This document shows, piece by piece, positions 1 through 10,499 of a DNA stretch of 64,000 nucleotides (position 1 is the first letter of the stretch; each line of letters begins with the position of its first letter). Origin of the DNA: CAWBLP01 sp963789495 (GTDB lineage: Bacteria > Pseudomonadota > Alphaproteobacteria > Acetobacterales > Acetobacteraceae). The notes below the pieces were generated by a model. The model was not told the origin of the DNA and did not search any database. It saw only the letters and a program-made list of their open reading frames with translations. Where the stretch lies: positions 372,001-436,000 of the forward strand of contig CAWBLP010000008.1 of the NCBI GenBank assembly GCA_963789495.1, written 5' to 3'. The position numbers and the translations under genes were made by a program.

Positions 1-846
1 GGCGACTTCGCGTTCAGCGAAGAAGGCGTAGCGCAGCGCACGTGCCTCGTCGGAATTCTCCAGCTCGCCAAACAGCTCCGCCTCGCGACGCATGCCGTCG
101 TCGAACGGCAGCATGCAGGCAGCCTCGACCGCGGCGATGCAGTGATACGGCGCCTTCTGGTTGCGGGCGCGGCGTGCGATGGATTTGCGCATCGCGTCGA
201 AGATGCCGGGGTCATCGAGCTGCACGCTGCGATCGCGCACGCGTGGCAGCGGACGCCGATCGGCGATGCTGCGTGCGAATGCGATTGCGCCTGCGCGCAA
301 ATCGGTTCCGTCCGGCAGAACCTGATCGAGAATTCCCAGTTTCGCCGCTTCCGGAGCGGGAACATGACGGCCGGTGACGATCATCTCCAGCGCTGTCTTT
401 GCGCCGGCGAGGCGCGGCAGACGTTGCGTGCCGCCGCCGCCTGGCAGGATGCCGATCTGCACTTCCGGCAGGCCGACCTTCGCCGACGGGACCGCGACGC
501 GATAATGGCAGGCCATCGCGTTTTCCAGTCCACCGCCCAGCGCGTAGCCATGGATCGCGGCGACCACCGGCTTTTCGCTGCGATCCAGCACGTCATAGCT
601 GCGACTGCCGATGGGCAAGCGCTTGCGGTTGGTGCCGAAGCCGCGAATATCCGCACCCGCAATGAAGCTGCGGCCTGCGCCCATCAGCACAATCGCCTTG
701 ACGGCGGCATCGGCATTGGCGCGGTTCAGGCAGTCGATGATGCCCTCAGCGACGCCGGGCCCGAGGGCGTTCACCGGCGGGTAGTCCACCACGATCAGGC
801 CAATGTCGCCTTCGCGTTCGAGGCGGACGGGAACGGTGTCACTCAT
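1..846 (-). CDS. Enoyl-CoA hydratase domain, N-terminal part of a probable bifunctional beta-oxidation enzyme (partial)
   Basis: The reading frame starts at an ATG at 846 and is still open at the left window edge (282 codons seen). The protein begins MSDTVPVRLEREGDIG and has crotonase signatures: an oxyanion-hole segment (FIAGADIRGFG, about residue 60), the first catalytic Glu region (GYALGGGLENAMACHYR) and the second (LPEVQIGILPGGGGTQRLPR). Family knowledge: such enzymes hydrate 2-enoyl-CoA in fatty-acid beta-oxidation. The frame continues past the point where a stand-alone hydratase would normally stop and ends in an Arg/Glu-rich helix, as in FadB/FadJ-type proteins. A fused 3-hydroxyacyl-CoA dehydrogenase module to the left is therefore inferred but not seen. 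It could also be an unusually long single-domain crotonase. Confidence 0.88.
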   Translation of the reverse strand, partial: MSDTVPVRLEREGDIGLIVVDYPPVNALGPGVAEGIIDCLNRANADAAVKAIVLMGAGRSFIAGADIRGFGTNRKRLPIGSRSYDVLDRSEKPVVAAIHGYALGGGLENAMACHYRVAVPSAKVGLPEVQIGILPGGGGTQRLPRLAGAKTALEMIVTGRHVPAPEAAKLGILDQVLPDGTDLRAGAIAFARSIADRRPLPRVRDRSVQLDDPGIFDAMRKSIARRARNQKAPYHCIAAVEAACMLPFDDGMRREAELFGELENSDEARALRYAFFAEREVA

Positions 847-955
847 GGCGCTTCCTCTGGCTACTCGCGGGTAGGTATAGAAAGCGGTGACGCGGCCGTC
901 CATGGCCTGCCCGGACACTGCCAACGGGCCGCGCGGCTTCGATACGAAACCGGCA

Positions 956-1588
956 TCAGTGCGAACTCGGCGGCAGGAACTGCTGCACCACCGCCTGGAA
1001 ATCCGGCAATGCTTCGCAGGTCTCCGTGTGCGCCGCCAGGGTCGGCCAGCGTTGCGCGTCGAACAGACCAGGATGGGCGTCTCGCAGGAACCGCAGCACG
1101 CAGCCCACGGCAATATCCGCGTGCCCGATCGCAGCGCCGAACCAGAACGGCGTGGCCCGCGCCGCACGATCGGCCTCCAGCACGTCCAGCACAGCGGCGA
1201 TCTGGGTCCGGCATCGCGCAATCCATTGCTCGGATATCGTCTGATGCAGCGCCCGCTCGTAGATCAGGGCAACCGCCTTGTCGGCAAGCCCGGTGGCCAG
1301 AGCACAAATCCGCAGCGCCTGCCGACGAAGCTCGCCACGCTCCGCGATCAGTGCACGGGCCGGGCCAGCGCACTCGTCCAGATAATCCAGGATCACGGTG
1401 CTTTCGATCACCGAGTCCCCGTTATCCAGCACCAGTGTGGGCACACGACGCAGCGGATTGAATGGCGCGATGCGGTCGGCATCACCGAACGTGGACCAGG
1501 GCCGATGTTCATAGGCCATGTCGTAGAGCCGCAACGCAATCGCGACCCGCCGCACGAACGGCGAATCATATTGGCCAATCAGGATCAT
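956..1588 (-). CDS. Glutathione S-transferase family protein
   Basis: A 210-residue protein of the usual cytosolic GST length. Residues 1-80 have the thioredoxin-like glutathione-binding fold (MILIGQYDSPFVRRVAIAL, then NPLRRVPTLVLDNG with the cis-Pro, then VIESTVILDYLDE with the Glu-Ser that contacts the glutathione gamma-glutamyl group). The remainder is the all-helical domain. The ATG at 1588 has a GGAGG ribosome site upstream. It lies between the LLM oxidoreductase genes and the beta-oxidation gene on the same strand, which suggests a role in handling an electrophilic intermediate or a detoxification side role. The substrate cannot be predicted. Confidence 0.88.
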   Translation of the reverse strand: MILIGQYDSPFVRRVAIALRLYDMAYEHRPWSTFGDADRIAPFNPLRRVPTLVLDNGDSVIESTVILDYLDECAGPARALIAERGELRRQALRICALATGLADKAVALIYERALHQTISEQWIARCRTQIAAVLDVLEADRAARATPFWFGAAIGHADIAVGCVLRFLRDAHPGLFDAQRWPTLAAHTETCEALPDFQAVVQQFLPPSSH

Positions 1589-1775
1589 CCCACGCCCTCC
1601 AGCCGCATGCCGCCTGATTATCGGGACGCAGCCGCCAATTCAATCGCGGGTGCGCCTGTCCCCGGAATCCGGAACAGACGGCCGGTCGCCTCCGCCACCT
1701 CACGCGCCGAGGTGCGGCCGATCCGGGTATGGCCCGTGGAGCAACTCACGCCGATCAATCGGAACCATCGGCCGG

Positions 1776-2817
1776 CTACAACACCGCTTCGGCCACCACG
1801 CGCATCACCTCGATACTGGCACCCTTCAGAATCATCGTGCCCAGATGGCCATGTTTCGCCGCCTGCTGCCACGCTCCCAGCCGATCCTTGATCCGTTCCG
1901 CCGGTCCCACCAGCGAGATTTCGTCGATCAACTTGTCCGGCACCGCGGCCGCGGCCTCGTTCTTCTTCCCATCCAGATACAGGTCCTGGATGGTCTTCGC
2001 CTCGCCCTCGAAACCCAGCTTGATGGCAACGTCGTTGTAGTAGTTCTTCGCGCGCGCCCCCATGCCGCCAATATACAAGGCCAGCTCCGGTCGGATCATG
2101 TCGCGGCACGCCGCCACATCCGGCCCCAGCTTCACACGAACATACGGTGCAACGTCGAAACCCTCCATCGTGACCGGCCGCCCTGCCTTCTTCTTGCCGT
2201 CCAGTATCGGGTTCGAGACGATTCCCGGCTGCTCCGGTGAGTAGAAGATCGGCAAGACGCCGTCGGCGCATTCGCCGGAGGTGCGCAGCCCGGCCGGCGT
2301 GATCGAGGCCAGATAGAATTTCAGCGACGGATCGCCATGCGTGATGCTGCGCAACGGCTTGCCCAATCCGGTCGCGTCGGGACCGGCATAGGGAATCACG
2401 TATTCCTCGCCCTGGAACGACAACGGTGCCTTGCGTTCCAGGATCTGGCGGATGACGGCGATATATTCCTTCGTGCGGGTCATCGGCTTGCCGAACCGCA
2501 CGCCGTGCCAGCCTTCCACCACCTGCGGCCCGGATACGCCCAGTCCGCACAGGAAGCGTCCGCCCGACATCAGTTGCAGTGTCATCGCGGTCATTGCCGC
2601 ACAGGCCGGGGTGCGCGCTGGAATCTGCATGATCCCAGTACCCACCTTCAGCTTTGTGGTCCGCGCCAGCATCCAGGTCGCCGGCGTGACCGCGTCCGTC
2701 CCATACGCCTCCCCCGTCCAGGCCTGCGCAAACCCCAGCCGCTCGGCTTCCAGGTACACGCTCCATGTCGAGCTTCGGGGACGGACCGGACATGTCCACT
2801 GTGATGCCGAGTTGCAT
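1776..2817 (-). CDS. LLM-class (F420-type) oxidoreductase, frameshifted near its N-terminus
   Basis: Luciferase-like monooxygenase-fold TIM-barrel protein of about 345 residues, resembling the mycobacterial Rv3520c-type F420-dependent subfamily (inferred from pattern). The natural start is the ATG at 2817 (MQLGITVDMSGPSPKLDMER) behind AAGGA, 11 bp after the upstream LLM gene. The rest of the protein (YLEAERLGFAQAWTGEAYGT onward) is in another frame; the break is at about 2757-2761. Conserved later parts include LKVGTGIMQIPARTP and GGRFLCGLGVSGPQVVEGWHG. One base too many or two too few restores a single protein, so this is either a recent frameshift or a consensus error. Expected chemistry: hydride transfer between F420H2 and an organic substrate; FMN use cannot be excluded. 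Confidence 0.82.
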
Positions 2818-2828
2818 GGGATTTTTCC

Positions 2829-3782
2829 TTAGCGAACCTTGGAGACGACGTCGTCGCGGAACCGACGCATGTTGTCGATGGTCGCAGAGAGCGAAGCGCC
2901 GAACAGGCCGAAATCGAACGCGGTGACACCGACATCCTTCAAGGCCCGGATATCGCCTGCGTAGTCGGCGGCATTGCCGGTGAACAGTTTGCGCTCACCA
3001 TCCACCGTGCCTTTCGGCTGCGCTTCCGGATTGGACGACACGCGATAGGCCAACCCGACCGCAGCCGGATCACGCCCCGCCTTCGTGGTCAGGTCACGCA
3101 GCTTCGCCACACCCGCCTTGAAGCGGGTCAGCGTGTCCATGGGGAATTGCGGATTGGTGCCGATCGGATACCAGGCGTCGCCGTATTTCGCGGTGCGCCG
3201 CATTGCCGGGCCGCTTTCGCCGCCGACCCAGATCGGGATCGGTGCCTGCACCGGCTTCGGCGGGAACAGCACGTCGGAGAACTTCACGTATTTGCCGTCG
3301 AATTTCGGTGCGTCGCTGGTCCACAGCTCCTTGCAGGCCATCATCCACTCGTCGGTGACGAAGCCGCGATCCTCGAACGGCGGTGCGCCGATCGCCTCGA
3401 ACTCCTCCTTGCACCAGCCAGCGCCGATGCCCAGGGTCAGCCGTCCTTTCGATAGATAGTCGAGTGTGGCGAGGATTTTCGCGGTCAGCACGGCGGGGCG
3501 ATGCGGCACCACCATCACCGAGGTGACAATCCGCAACTTCGAGGTCGCCGCGGCGATGAAGGTGGCGGCGGTGAGTTGTTCCAACCTGGGTGCGGCGGCG
3601 CCGGAGGGAAACTCGCCGGAATCGCTGTATGGGTAGCGTGAGGCGATGCTGGTCGGGATCATGACGTGATCGCTGACCGTTACGTAATCGAAGCCGAGCA
3701 TTTCGGCCTCGGTTGCGATGCGCAGCAGGCTGTCGGGTTCGATCAGGGGTCCGCTGGTGGGCGCGCTGCATCCGATCTGCAT
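2829..3782 (-). CDS. LLM-class F420-dependent oxidoreductase (TIGR03619-like)
   Basis: A 317-residue TIM-barrel flavin/F420 oxidoreductase. The chosen start is the ATG at 3782 (MQIGCSAPTSGPLIEP), preceded by GGGAGGAAC. An upstream in-frame extension has no ribosome site. Family signatures are AEMLGFDYVTVSDHV, LRIVTSVMVVPHRPAVLTAK, GRLTLGIGAGWCKEEFEA and PIPIWVGGESGPAMRR, the pattern of the Rv2161c/TIGR03619 F420-dependent group. It is the first gene of a leftward pair (11 bp to the next LLM gene) and is divergent from a close paralogue beginning 78 bp away. Substrate unknown; co-location with fbiC supports F420 rather than FMN as cofactor (inference). Confidence 0.88.
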   Translation of the reverse strand: MQIGCSAPTSGPLIEPDSLLRIATEAEMLGFDYVTVSDHVMIPTSIASRYPYSDSGEFPSGAAAPRLEQLTAATFIAAATSKLRIVTSVMVVPHRPAVLTAKILATLDYLSKGRLTLGIGAGWCKEEFEAIGAPPFEDRGFVTDEWMMACKELWTSDAPKFDGKYVKFSDVLFPPKPVQAPIPIWVGGESGPAMRRTAKYGDAWYPIGTNPQFPMDTLTRFKAGVAKLRDLTTKAGRDPAAVGLAYRVSSNPEAQPKGTVDGERKLFTGNAADYAGDIRALKDVGVTAFDFGLFGASLSATIDNMRRFRDDVVSKVR

Positions 3783-3860
3783 ATGTTCCTCCCGCTTGAA
3801 TTGCGCTCGTCGGGCCGATAGCACACGATGCGCGGGTCCGAGGCAACCGGGGGGGAGCAG
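3783..3860. promoter_or_regulatory. Divergent promoter region between two LLM oxidoreductase genes
   Basis: The 78 bp between the two divergently transcribed LLM genes must hold both promoters. Each start has its own purine-rich ribosome site (GGGAGGAAC to the left, GGGGGGAGCAG to the right). I see no convincing -35/-10 pair or palindromic operator, so only the location is supported. Shared regulation of the two arms, including fbiC on the right arm, is an inference. Confidence 0.4.
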
Positions 3861-4814
3861 ATGGACTTCGGCATCCATTTCGGCACGCGCGGCTGCCTGG
3901 CGTCACGTGAGAACATCATGGCGCTGGGGCAGCGGGCCGAAGCGTTGGGCTACGCCTATCTGGGCGTGGCCGACCATCTGATCGTGCCCGACCACAGCAG
4001 TGTCCGCTATCCGTACACTGCGGATGGCGTGTGGCCCGGCACGCCGTCCGGGGAGTGCTTCGACGCCATTGCGACGCTGTGCTTCCTCGCGGGCTGCACG
4101 CAACGCATCAAGCTGCTGACCTCGGTCGCGGTGGTGCCGCATCGGCCGGCGGTGCTGGCGGCGAAGCTGTTCCTGACCGCGGATGTGTTGTCCAACGGGC
4201 GCGCCGTCGCCGGCGTCGGCACCGGCTGGATGAAGGAAGAGTTCGAGGCGCTGAATACGCCCCCCTATGAGGAGCGCGGCGCGGTGACCGACGAATATCT
4301 GCAGGCCTGGAAGGCGCTCTGGACCGAGCCGCATCCGGCGCTGCAAGGCAAATACACCCAATTCGACAAGGTGGTGTTCATGCCGAAGCCGGTTTCGCGA
4401 CCGCATCCGCCGATCTGGGTCGGCGGCGAGAGCGGCCCGGCGCTGCGTCGAACGGTGAAATACGGCGATGCCTGGTATCCGGTGTCCAACAACCAGAAGA
4501 TTCTGCTGAACACGCCGGCCCGCTTGCGAAGCGGCGTGGAACGGCTACATCGTGAAGCGGAGAAGGCAGGGCGTGATCCGGCGTCGATTGACGTCGGCTA
4601 TGTGTGGTTCATGCCACCCATCTGGACACCGAAGATGGATCCGGATGGCGGGCGACAGATGTTCAGCGGCAGTGCGGCCGACATGCTGGAGGACGTGGCA
4701 GCATTGGAGGCTGCCGGTGCCCGCCATGTGATTGTCTACCTGCAACGCCGTACCATTGAGGAGACGTTGGATGCAGCGCAGCGGTTCGCGGAAGAAGTGA
4801 TCAGCAAGGCATGA
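3861..4814 (+). CDS. LLM-class F420-dependent oxidoreductase (TIGR03619-like), coupled to fbiC
   Basis: A 317-residue LLM TIM-barrel protein starting MDFGIHFGTRGCLASRE behind GGGGGGAGCAG. It shares the motif set of the divergent neighbour (QRIKLLTSVAVVPHRPAVLA, AVAGVGTGWMKEEFEAL, PPIWVGGESGPALRRTVKYG), so the two probably arose by duplication. Its stop overlaps the fbiC start in ATGA (4811-4814), implying translational coupling of an F420-type oxidoreductase with an enzyme of deazaflavin synthesis. That coupling is the best local evidence that these LLM proteins use F420. The substrate is unknown. Confidence 0.9.
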   Translation: MDFGIHFGTRGCLASRENIMALGQRAEALGYAYLGVADHLIVPDHSSVRYPYTADGVWPGTPSGECFDAIATLCFLAGCTQRIKLLTSVAVVPHRPAVLAAKLFLTADVLSNGRAVAGVGTGWMKEEFEALNTPPYEERGAVTDEYLQAWKALWTEPHPALQGKYTQFDKVVFMPKPVSRPHPPIWVGGESGPALRRTVKYGDAWYPVSNNQKILLNTPARLRSGVERLHREAEKAGRDPASIDVGYVWFMPPIWTPKMDPDGGRQMFSGSAADMLEDVAALEAAGARHVIVYLQRRTIEETLDAAQRFAEEVISKA

Positions 4815-7165
4815 ACGAAGACCTGACCTGGATCGAGCATGCGCCGCTGGCCGAAGTGATGGCCGCTGCGGCGAGCAAGCGGGACGCGGCCTTTGATCGG
4901 CTGGTGTCCTATTCGCGCAAAGTGTTCATTCCGTTGACTAAACTGTGTCGCGACGTGTGCCATTACTGCACCTTTGCCGAACGGCCGCGCTCCGGACGCC
5001 CGGTGTTCCTGGCGCCGGAAGACGTGCTGACCATCGCACGTGCCGGCGCCGCGGCGGGCTGCACCGAAGCGCTGTTCACCCTCGGCGACAAGCCGGAACT
5101 GCGCTACCGCGCGGCACGGGACGCGCTTGCCATCCGCGGCCACGACACCACAATCGGCTATCTGCGGGAAATGTGCGCGCTGGTCCTGAAGGAAACCGGC
5201 CTGCTGCCGCACGTCAATCCCGGCATCATGACGCGCGCGGAAATCGCCAGCATCCGCGAGGTGTCGGCCAGCCAGGGCATCATGCTGGAGAGCAGCAGCG
5301 CCCGGCTGTGCGAACCCGGCCAGGTGCATCACGGCTCGCCGGACAAGATCCCCAGCGTGCGGCTGGAGATGATGCGGATCGCCGGTGAATTGGCGGTGCC
5401 GTTCACCACCGGCATCCTGATCGGCATCGGCGAGACCCGGGCGGAACGGCTGGACTCGCTGATCGCCATTCGCGACCTGCATGCGCAGCACCGCCATATC
5501 GGCGAAGTCATCGTACAGAATTTTCGGGCGAAACCGAACACCAGGAGCGCGAACGCGCCCGATCCCGATCTCGACGATCTGCTGTGGAGCATTGCCGCTG
5601 CGCGCCTGATCCTGCCGAACGACGTGCATGTACAGGCACCGCCGAATCTGTCGCCGGGGGTCTATCAGAATCTGATCGACGCCGGCATCGACGATTGGGG
5701 CGGCGTGTCGCCGGTCACGCCTGATCACGTCAACCCTGAGGCGCCGTGGCCGGAAATCGAAACCCTCGCACGCCGCACCGCGGAGATGGGCAAGATCCTG
5801 GTGCCGCGTCTGCCGGCCTATCCGTCGCATGTCGCCGCCGCCGACCGCTGGTTCGCGCCGAAAATCGCCACGCGCATACGGCAGATGGCAGACAGCACAG
5901 GCTGGGCGCGCGACGACGCCTGGGCGCCCGGCGTGACGGTCACCCCGCAGCCACGTCCCGCTTTGCTGGACAGTATCGATCCGAAAATCGAGCGGGCAAT
6001 CGCCAAGGCCTGCGCCGGCAAGCGGTTGGACGAGGCTGAGATCGTACGCCTGTTCGCCGCGCGCGATGCCGACTACCAGCGCGTCTGCACCGCCGCCGAC
6101 GAACTGCGTCAGTCGGTCAGCGGCGACACTATTCGTTACGTTGTCAACCGCAACATCAACTACACGAATATCTGTTACTATCGCTGCAAGTTCTGCGCCT
6201 TCTCCAAGGGCAAGACCCACGAAGCGCTGCGCGGCACACCATACGACCTGGAACTGGACGAGATCGTCCGCCGCTCCCGCGAGGCCTGGGACCGCGGCGC
6301 CACCGAAGTCTGCCTGCAGGGCGGCATCCATCCGGACTACACCGGCGCGACCTATGTCGGCATCTGCAAGGCCATCAAAGCCGCCCTGCCGAACATGCAC
6401 ATCCACGCCTTTTCCCCCCTGGAAGTCACCCAAGGCGCCGCCACGCTCGGCCGTTCCGTTCCCGATTTCCTTGCTGAACTGAAGGCCGCGGGTCTTGGCA
6501 CCCTGCCCGGCACCGCCGCGGAAATCCTCGACGATGAAGTCCGCGCCATCATCTGTCCGGACAAGGTGAACACCTCGCAGTGGTCGCACGTCGTGCGCTC
6601 CGCCCATCAGCTTGGCCTGCGTACCACCTCCACCGTCATGTACGGCCATGTCGAGGCGCCGATCGCCTGGGCACGCCATCTGCTGGTGCTGCGTGACATC
6701 CAGGCGGAAACGGGCGGTTTCACCGAGTTCGTGCCGCTGCCGTTCGTGCACATGGAAGCGCCGATGTATCTGCGCGGCATGGCCCGCAAAGGCCCTACGC
6801 TGCGAGAGGCGGTGCTGATGCACGCCGTGTCCCGCCTGGTGCTGCATCCGCTGATCACCAACATCCAGACCTCCTGGGTGAAGATGGGACCGGAGGGCGC
6901 GGCGATGTGCCTCAGCGCCGGCGCCAACGACCTCGGCGGCACGCTGATGAACGAAAGCATCTCCCGCGCCGCCGGCACGCAGCACGGGCAGGAGTTTCCG
7001 CCCGAGGCAATGGAGGGGCTGATCCGCGGCCTCGGCCGCCTGCCGATCCAACGCGATACGCTGTACCACCCGGTCGGCAACGAGCGCCGATCCAGGTCGT
7101 TCAATGCACCGGACCTGGCACCGGTCGTGCAAACGCCGCCGCGCAAGGTCCTGGCTGCGGAGTAG
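4811..7165 (+). CDS. fbiC: FO synthase, fused CofG-CofH radical SAM enzyme (7,8-didemethyl-8-hydroxy-5-deazariboflavin synthase)
   Basis: A 784-residue protein with two radical SAM halves. The CofG-like half has the CxxxCxxC cluster C46-C50-C53 (KLCRDVCHYC). The CofH-like half has C455-C459-C462 (NICYYRCKFCAF). Family knowledge: from tyrosine and 5-amino-6-ribitylaminouracil these two activities make FO, the deazaflavin core of coenzyme F420. A single-chain FbiC is the arrangement typical of actinobacteria, and the length is near the usual size. The start overlaps the upstream LLM gene by 4 bp. F420 synthesis is patchy in proteobacteria, so horizontal acquisition is likely (inference). The later-step genes (2-phospholactate guanylyl- and transferase, glutamyl ligase) are not in this window. 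Confidence 0.95.
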   Translation: MNEDLTWIEHAPLAEVMAAAASKRDAAFDRLVSYSRKVFIPLTKLCRDVCHYCTFAERPRSGRPVFLAPEDVLTIARAGAAAGCTEALFTLGDKPELRYRAARDALAIRGHDTTIGYLREMCALVLKETGLLPHVNPGIMTRAEIASIREVSASQGIMLESSSARLCEPGQVHHGSPDKIPSVRLEMMRIAGELAVPFTTGILIGIGETRAERLDSLIAIRDLHAQHRHIGEVIVQNFRAKPNTRSANAPDPDLDDLLWSIAAARLILPNDVHVQAPPNLSPGVYQNLIDAGIDDWGGVSPVTPDHVNPEAPWPEIETLARRTAEMGKILVPRLPAYPSHVAAADRWFAPKIATRIRQMADSTGWARDDAWAPGVTVTPQPRPALLDSIDPKIERAIAKACAGKRLDEAEIVRLFAARDADYQRVCTAADELRQSVSGDTIRYVVNRNINYTNICYYRCKFCAFSKGKTHEALRGTPYDLELDEIVRRSREAWDRGATEVCLQGGIHPDYTGATYVGICKAIKAALPNMHIHAFSPLEVTQGAATLGRSVPDFLAELKAAGLGTLPGTAAEILDDEVRAIICPDKVNTSQWSHVVRSAHQLGLRTTSTVMYGHVEAPIAWARHLLVLRDIQAETGGFTEFVPLPFVHMEAPMYLRGMARKGPTLREAVLMHAVSRLVLHPLITNIQTSWVKMGPEGAAMCLSAGANDLGGTLMNESISRAAGTQHGQEFPPEAMEGLIRGLGRLPIQRDTLYHPVGNERRSRSFNAPDLAPVVQTPPRKVLAAE

Positions 7166-7250
7166 CCATACCGCACCGCACAATGTCGTTGACTTACCCC
7201 CGGGTCGAAGATACTACTGATGAGTATCCTTTGCCCCGGAACCCATTGCC

Positions 7251-8900
<1,650 letters not shown>

Positions 8901-9181
8901 CAATCGCATCGGCCGTAACCGTCCGCGACGGGACCGGCGGGACCACCGCCCGGGATCGGCCGAGGCGGTAACCGGCGGGTGCACGCCCCTCCCGGCCGGC
9001 GACGCCATTTCGCCGACCGATCAGGTCGTATATCGGAACAATCCGTCGCTCGGGTGGCTTATCCAGGTCCTGCGGGAGCAAACACCGGCCCGCCATACCC
9101 TCGCCCCGGCCTGGAGCAAGGCCGTGGAGCAAGGCCCTTTCGGAATCGGCATTACTGTGGAAAACTGGTCCCGGGAGCTAG

Positions 9182-10483
9182 CAGGCTGCTGAAAAACCCC
9201 TTGCTTCGACGCGGCGGCATCTGATTCGATGCCCTATCGGATTGACAGCCTCGGGTAGCCTCAATGCGCGGTTCTGACGAACGACGCGACGGACTTTTCA
9301 GCTATGTGCGGCCGGAGAGCCGGATCCCCCAGACCCATCCGTTGCGGGTGATCCGAACGCTGGCAGACGAGGCCCTGCAGTCGCTCAACGACCGGTTCGC
9401 GGCGCTGTATTCCGAGAACGGCCGTCCCTCGATCCCACCCGAGCAGTTGCTGCGCGCGCTGTTGCTGCAAGCCTTCTACACCATCCGTTCCGAGCGTCAG
9501 CTGATGGAGCAGTTGAACTACAATCTGCTGTTCCGCTGGTTCGTCGGCCTGTCGGTGGACGATCCGGTCTGGGTGCCGACCGTCTTCAGCAAGAACCGCG
9601 ACCGGCTGCTGGAGGGCGACATCGCGGCGGCGTTCATGTCGGCAGTGCTCAACCTGCCGCAGGTGCAGGGTCTGCTTTCGGACGAGCACTTCTCGGTTGA
9701 TGGCACGCTGATCCAGGCGTGGGCCAGCATGAAGAGCTTCCGCCGCAAGGACGGCAACGACGAACCGCCGGCACCGGGCCGCAATGGCGAGCGCAACTTC
9801 CGCGGCGAGACGCGTTCCAACGAGACACATGCCTCGACCACCGATCCGGACGCTCGTCTTGCCCGTAAATCAGGCGGACAGGAGGCGAAGCTGGGCTTCA
9901 CCGGACATCTGCTTATGGAGAACCGCAACGGGCTGGTGGTGGATGCGCGCCTGACGCTGGCCACCGGGACGGCGGAGCCGGAGGCGGCGCTGGCCATGTT
10001 GGGCGAGTTGCCTGGTTCGGACAAGAAAACCGTCGGAGCAGACAAGAACTACGACACGGCGGCGTTCGTTGCGGCAGCCCGCAAACTGAATGTGACCCCG
10101 CACGTGGCGCAGAACATCACCGCGCATCGCGGCTCGAACATCGACCGGCGCACGACGCGTCACGATGGCTACCGGATCAGCCAGGTGATCCGCAAGCGGA
10201 TCGAGGAAGCCAATGGCTGGATCAAGGAAGTCGGCGGAATGGCGCAAACGAAGTTTCGGGGTCGCGCCCGCGTAGGCTGGATGTTCATGTTCAAGGCGAC
10301 GGCTTACAACCTGATCCGACTGCCGCGGCTGCTCGCGATAGGATGAGGCTGTCAGCGCTATGCCAAATGCTGGATCAGAGCCATTCTGACGCTGTGCAAA
10401 TGCCTGATTCCGTCCCGACAAACCGAAAATCGAACACTGAACCTACTGGCGCCTGACGTTGCAGAGGGTTTTTCAGCAGCCTG
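9182..10483 (+). mobile_element. IS5-family insertion sequence (1302 bp), complete
   Basis: Perfect 18-bp terminal inverted repeats, CAGGCTGCTGAAAAACCC at 9182-9199 and its complement at 10466-10483, enclose one transposase gene. Both ends are flanked by the tetranucleotide CTAG (9178-9181 and 10484-10487), a 4-bp target duplication as expected for IS5-type elements. The element looks intact and recently inserted between the monooxygenase gene and an MFS gene. Its terminal 15 bp are shared with the two 148-bp MITEs in this window. Confidence 0.93.
9264..10346 (+). CDS. IS5-family DDE transposase
   Basis: A 360-residue transposase that fills the IS. It has an N-terminal DUF772-type domain (GRPSIPPEQLLRALLLQAFY, RQLMEQLNYNLLFRWFVGL). 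The DDE catalytic core contains DGTLIQAWAS (first Asp), VGADKNYDT (second Asp) and EEANGWIKE (Glu). No frameshift or internal stop is visible, so it could be active. It could also supply transposase in trans to the related MITEs. Confidence 0.93.
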   Translation: MRGSDERRDGLFSYVRPESRIPQTHPLRVIRTLADEALQSLNDRFAALYSENGRPSIPPEQLLRALLLQAFYTIRSERQLMEQLNYNLLFRWFVGLSVDDPVWVPTVFSKNRDRLLEGDIAAAFMSAVLNLPQVQGLLSDEHFSVDGTLIQAWASMKSFRRKDGNDEPPAPGRNGERNFRGETRSNETHASTTDPDARLARKSGGQEAKLGFTGHLLMENRNGLVVDARLTLATGTAEPEAALAMLGELPGSDKKTVGADKNYDTAAFVAAARKLNVTPHVAQNITAHRGSNIDRRTTRHDGYRISQVIRKRIEEANGWIKEVGGMAQTKFRGRARVGWMFMFKATAYNLIRLPRLLAIG

Positions 10484-10499
10484 CTAGACGTCCGGGAGT

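Noticed and set aside
142..1891. Long plus-strand open frames over the left end
   Set aside because: They are mirror frames of the crotonase and GST genes in GC-rich DNA; the minus-strand translations carry clear family motifs and ribosome sites, these do not.
4736..7183. An 815-codon open frame opposite fbiC
   Set aside because: It is antisense to the whole radical SAM gene, has Arg/Gly/His-rich low-complexity composition and no domain; a codon-bias shadow.
9182..10483. Composite transposon between the IS5 and IS3 elements carrying the MFS gene
   Set aside because: The two elements belong to different families with unrelated ends and each has its own target duplication, so they moved independently.
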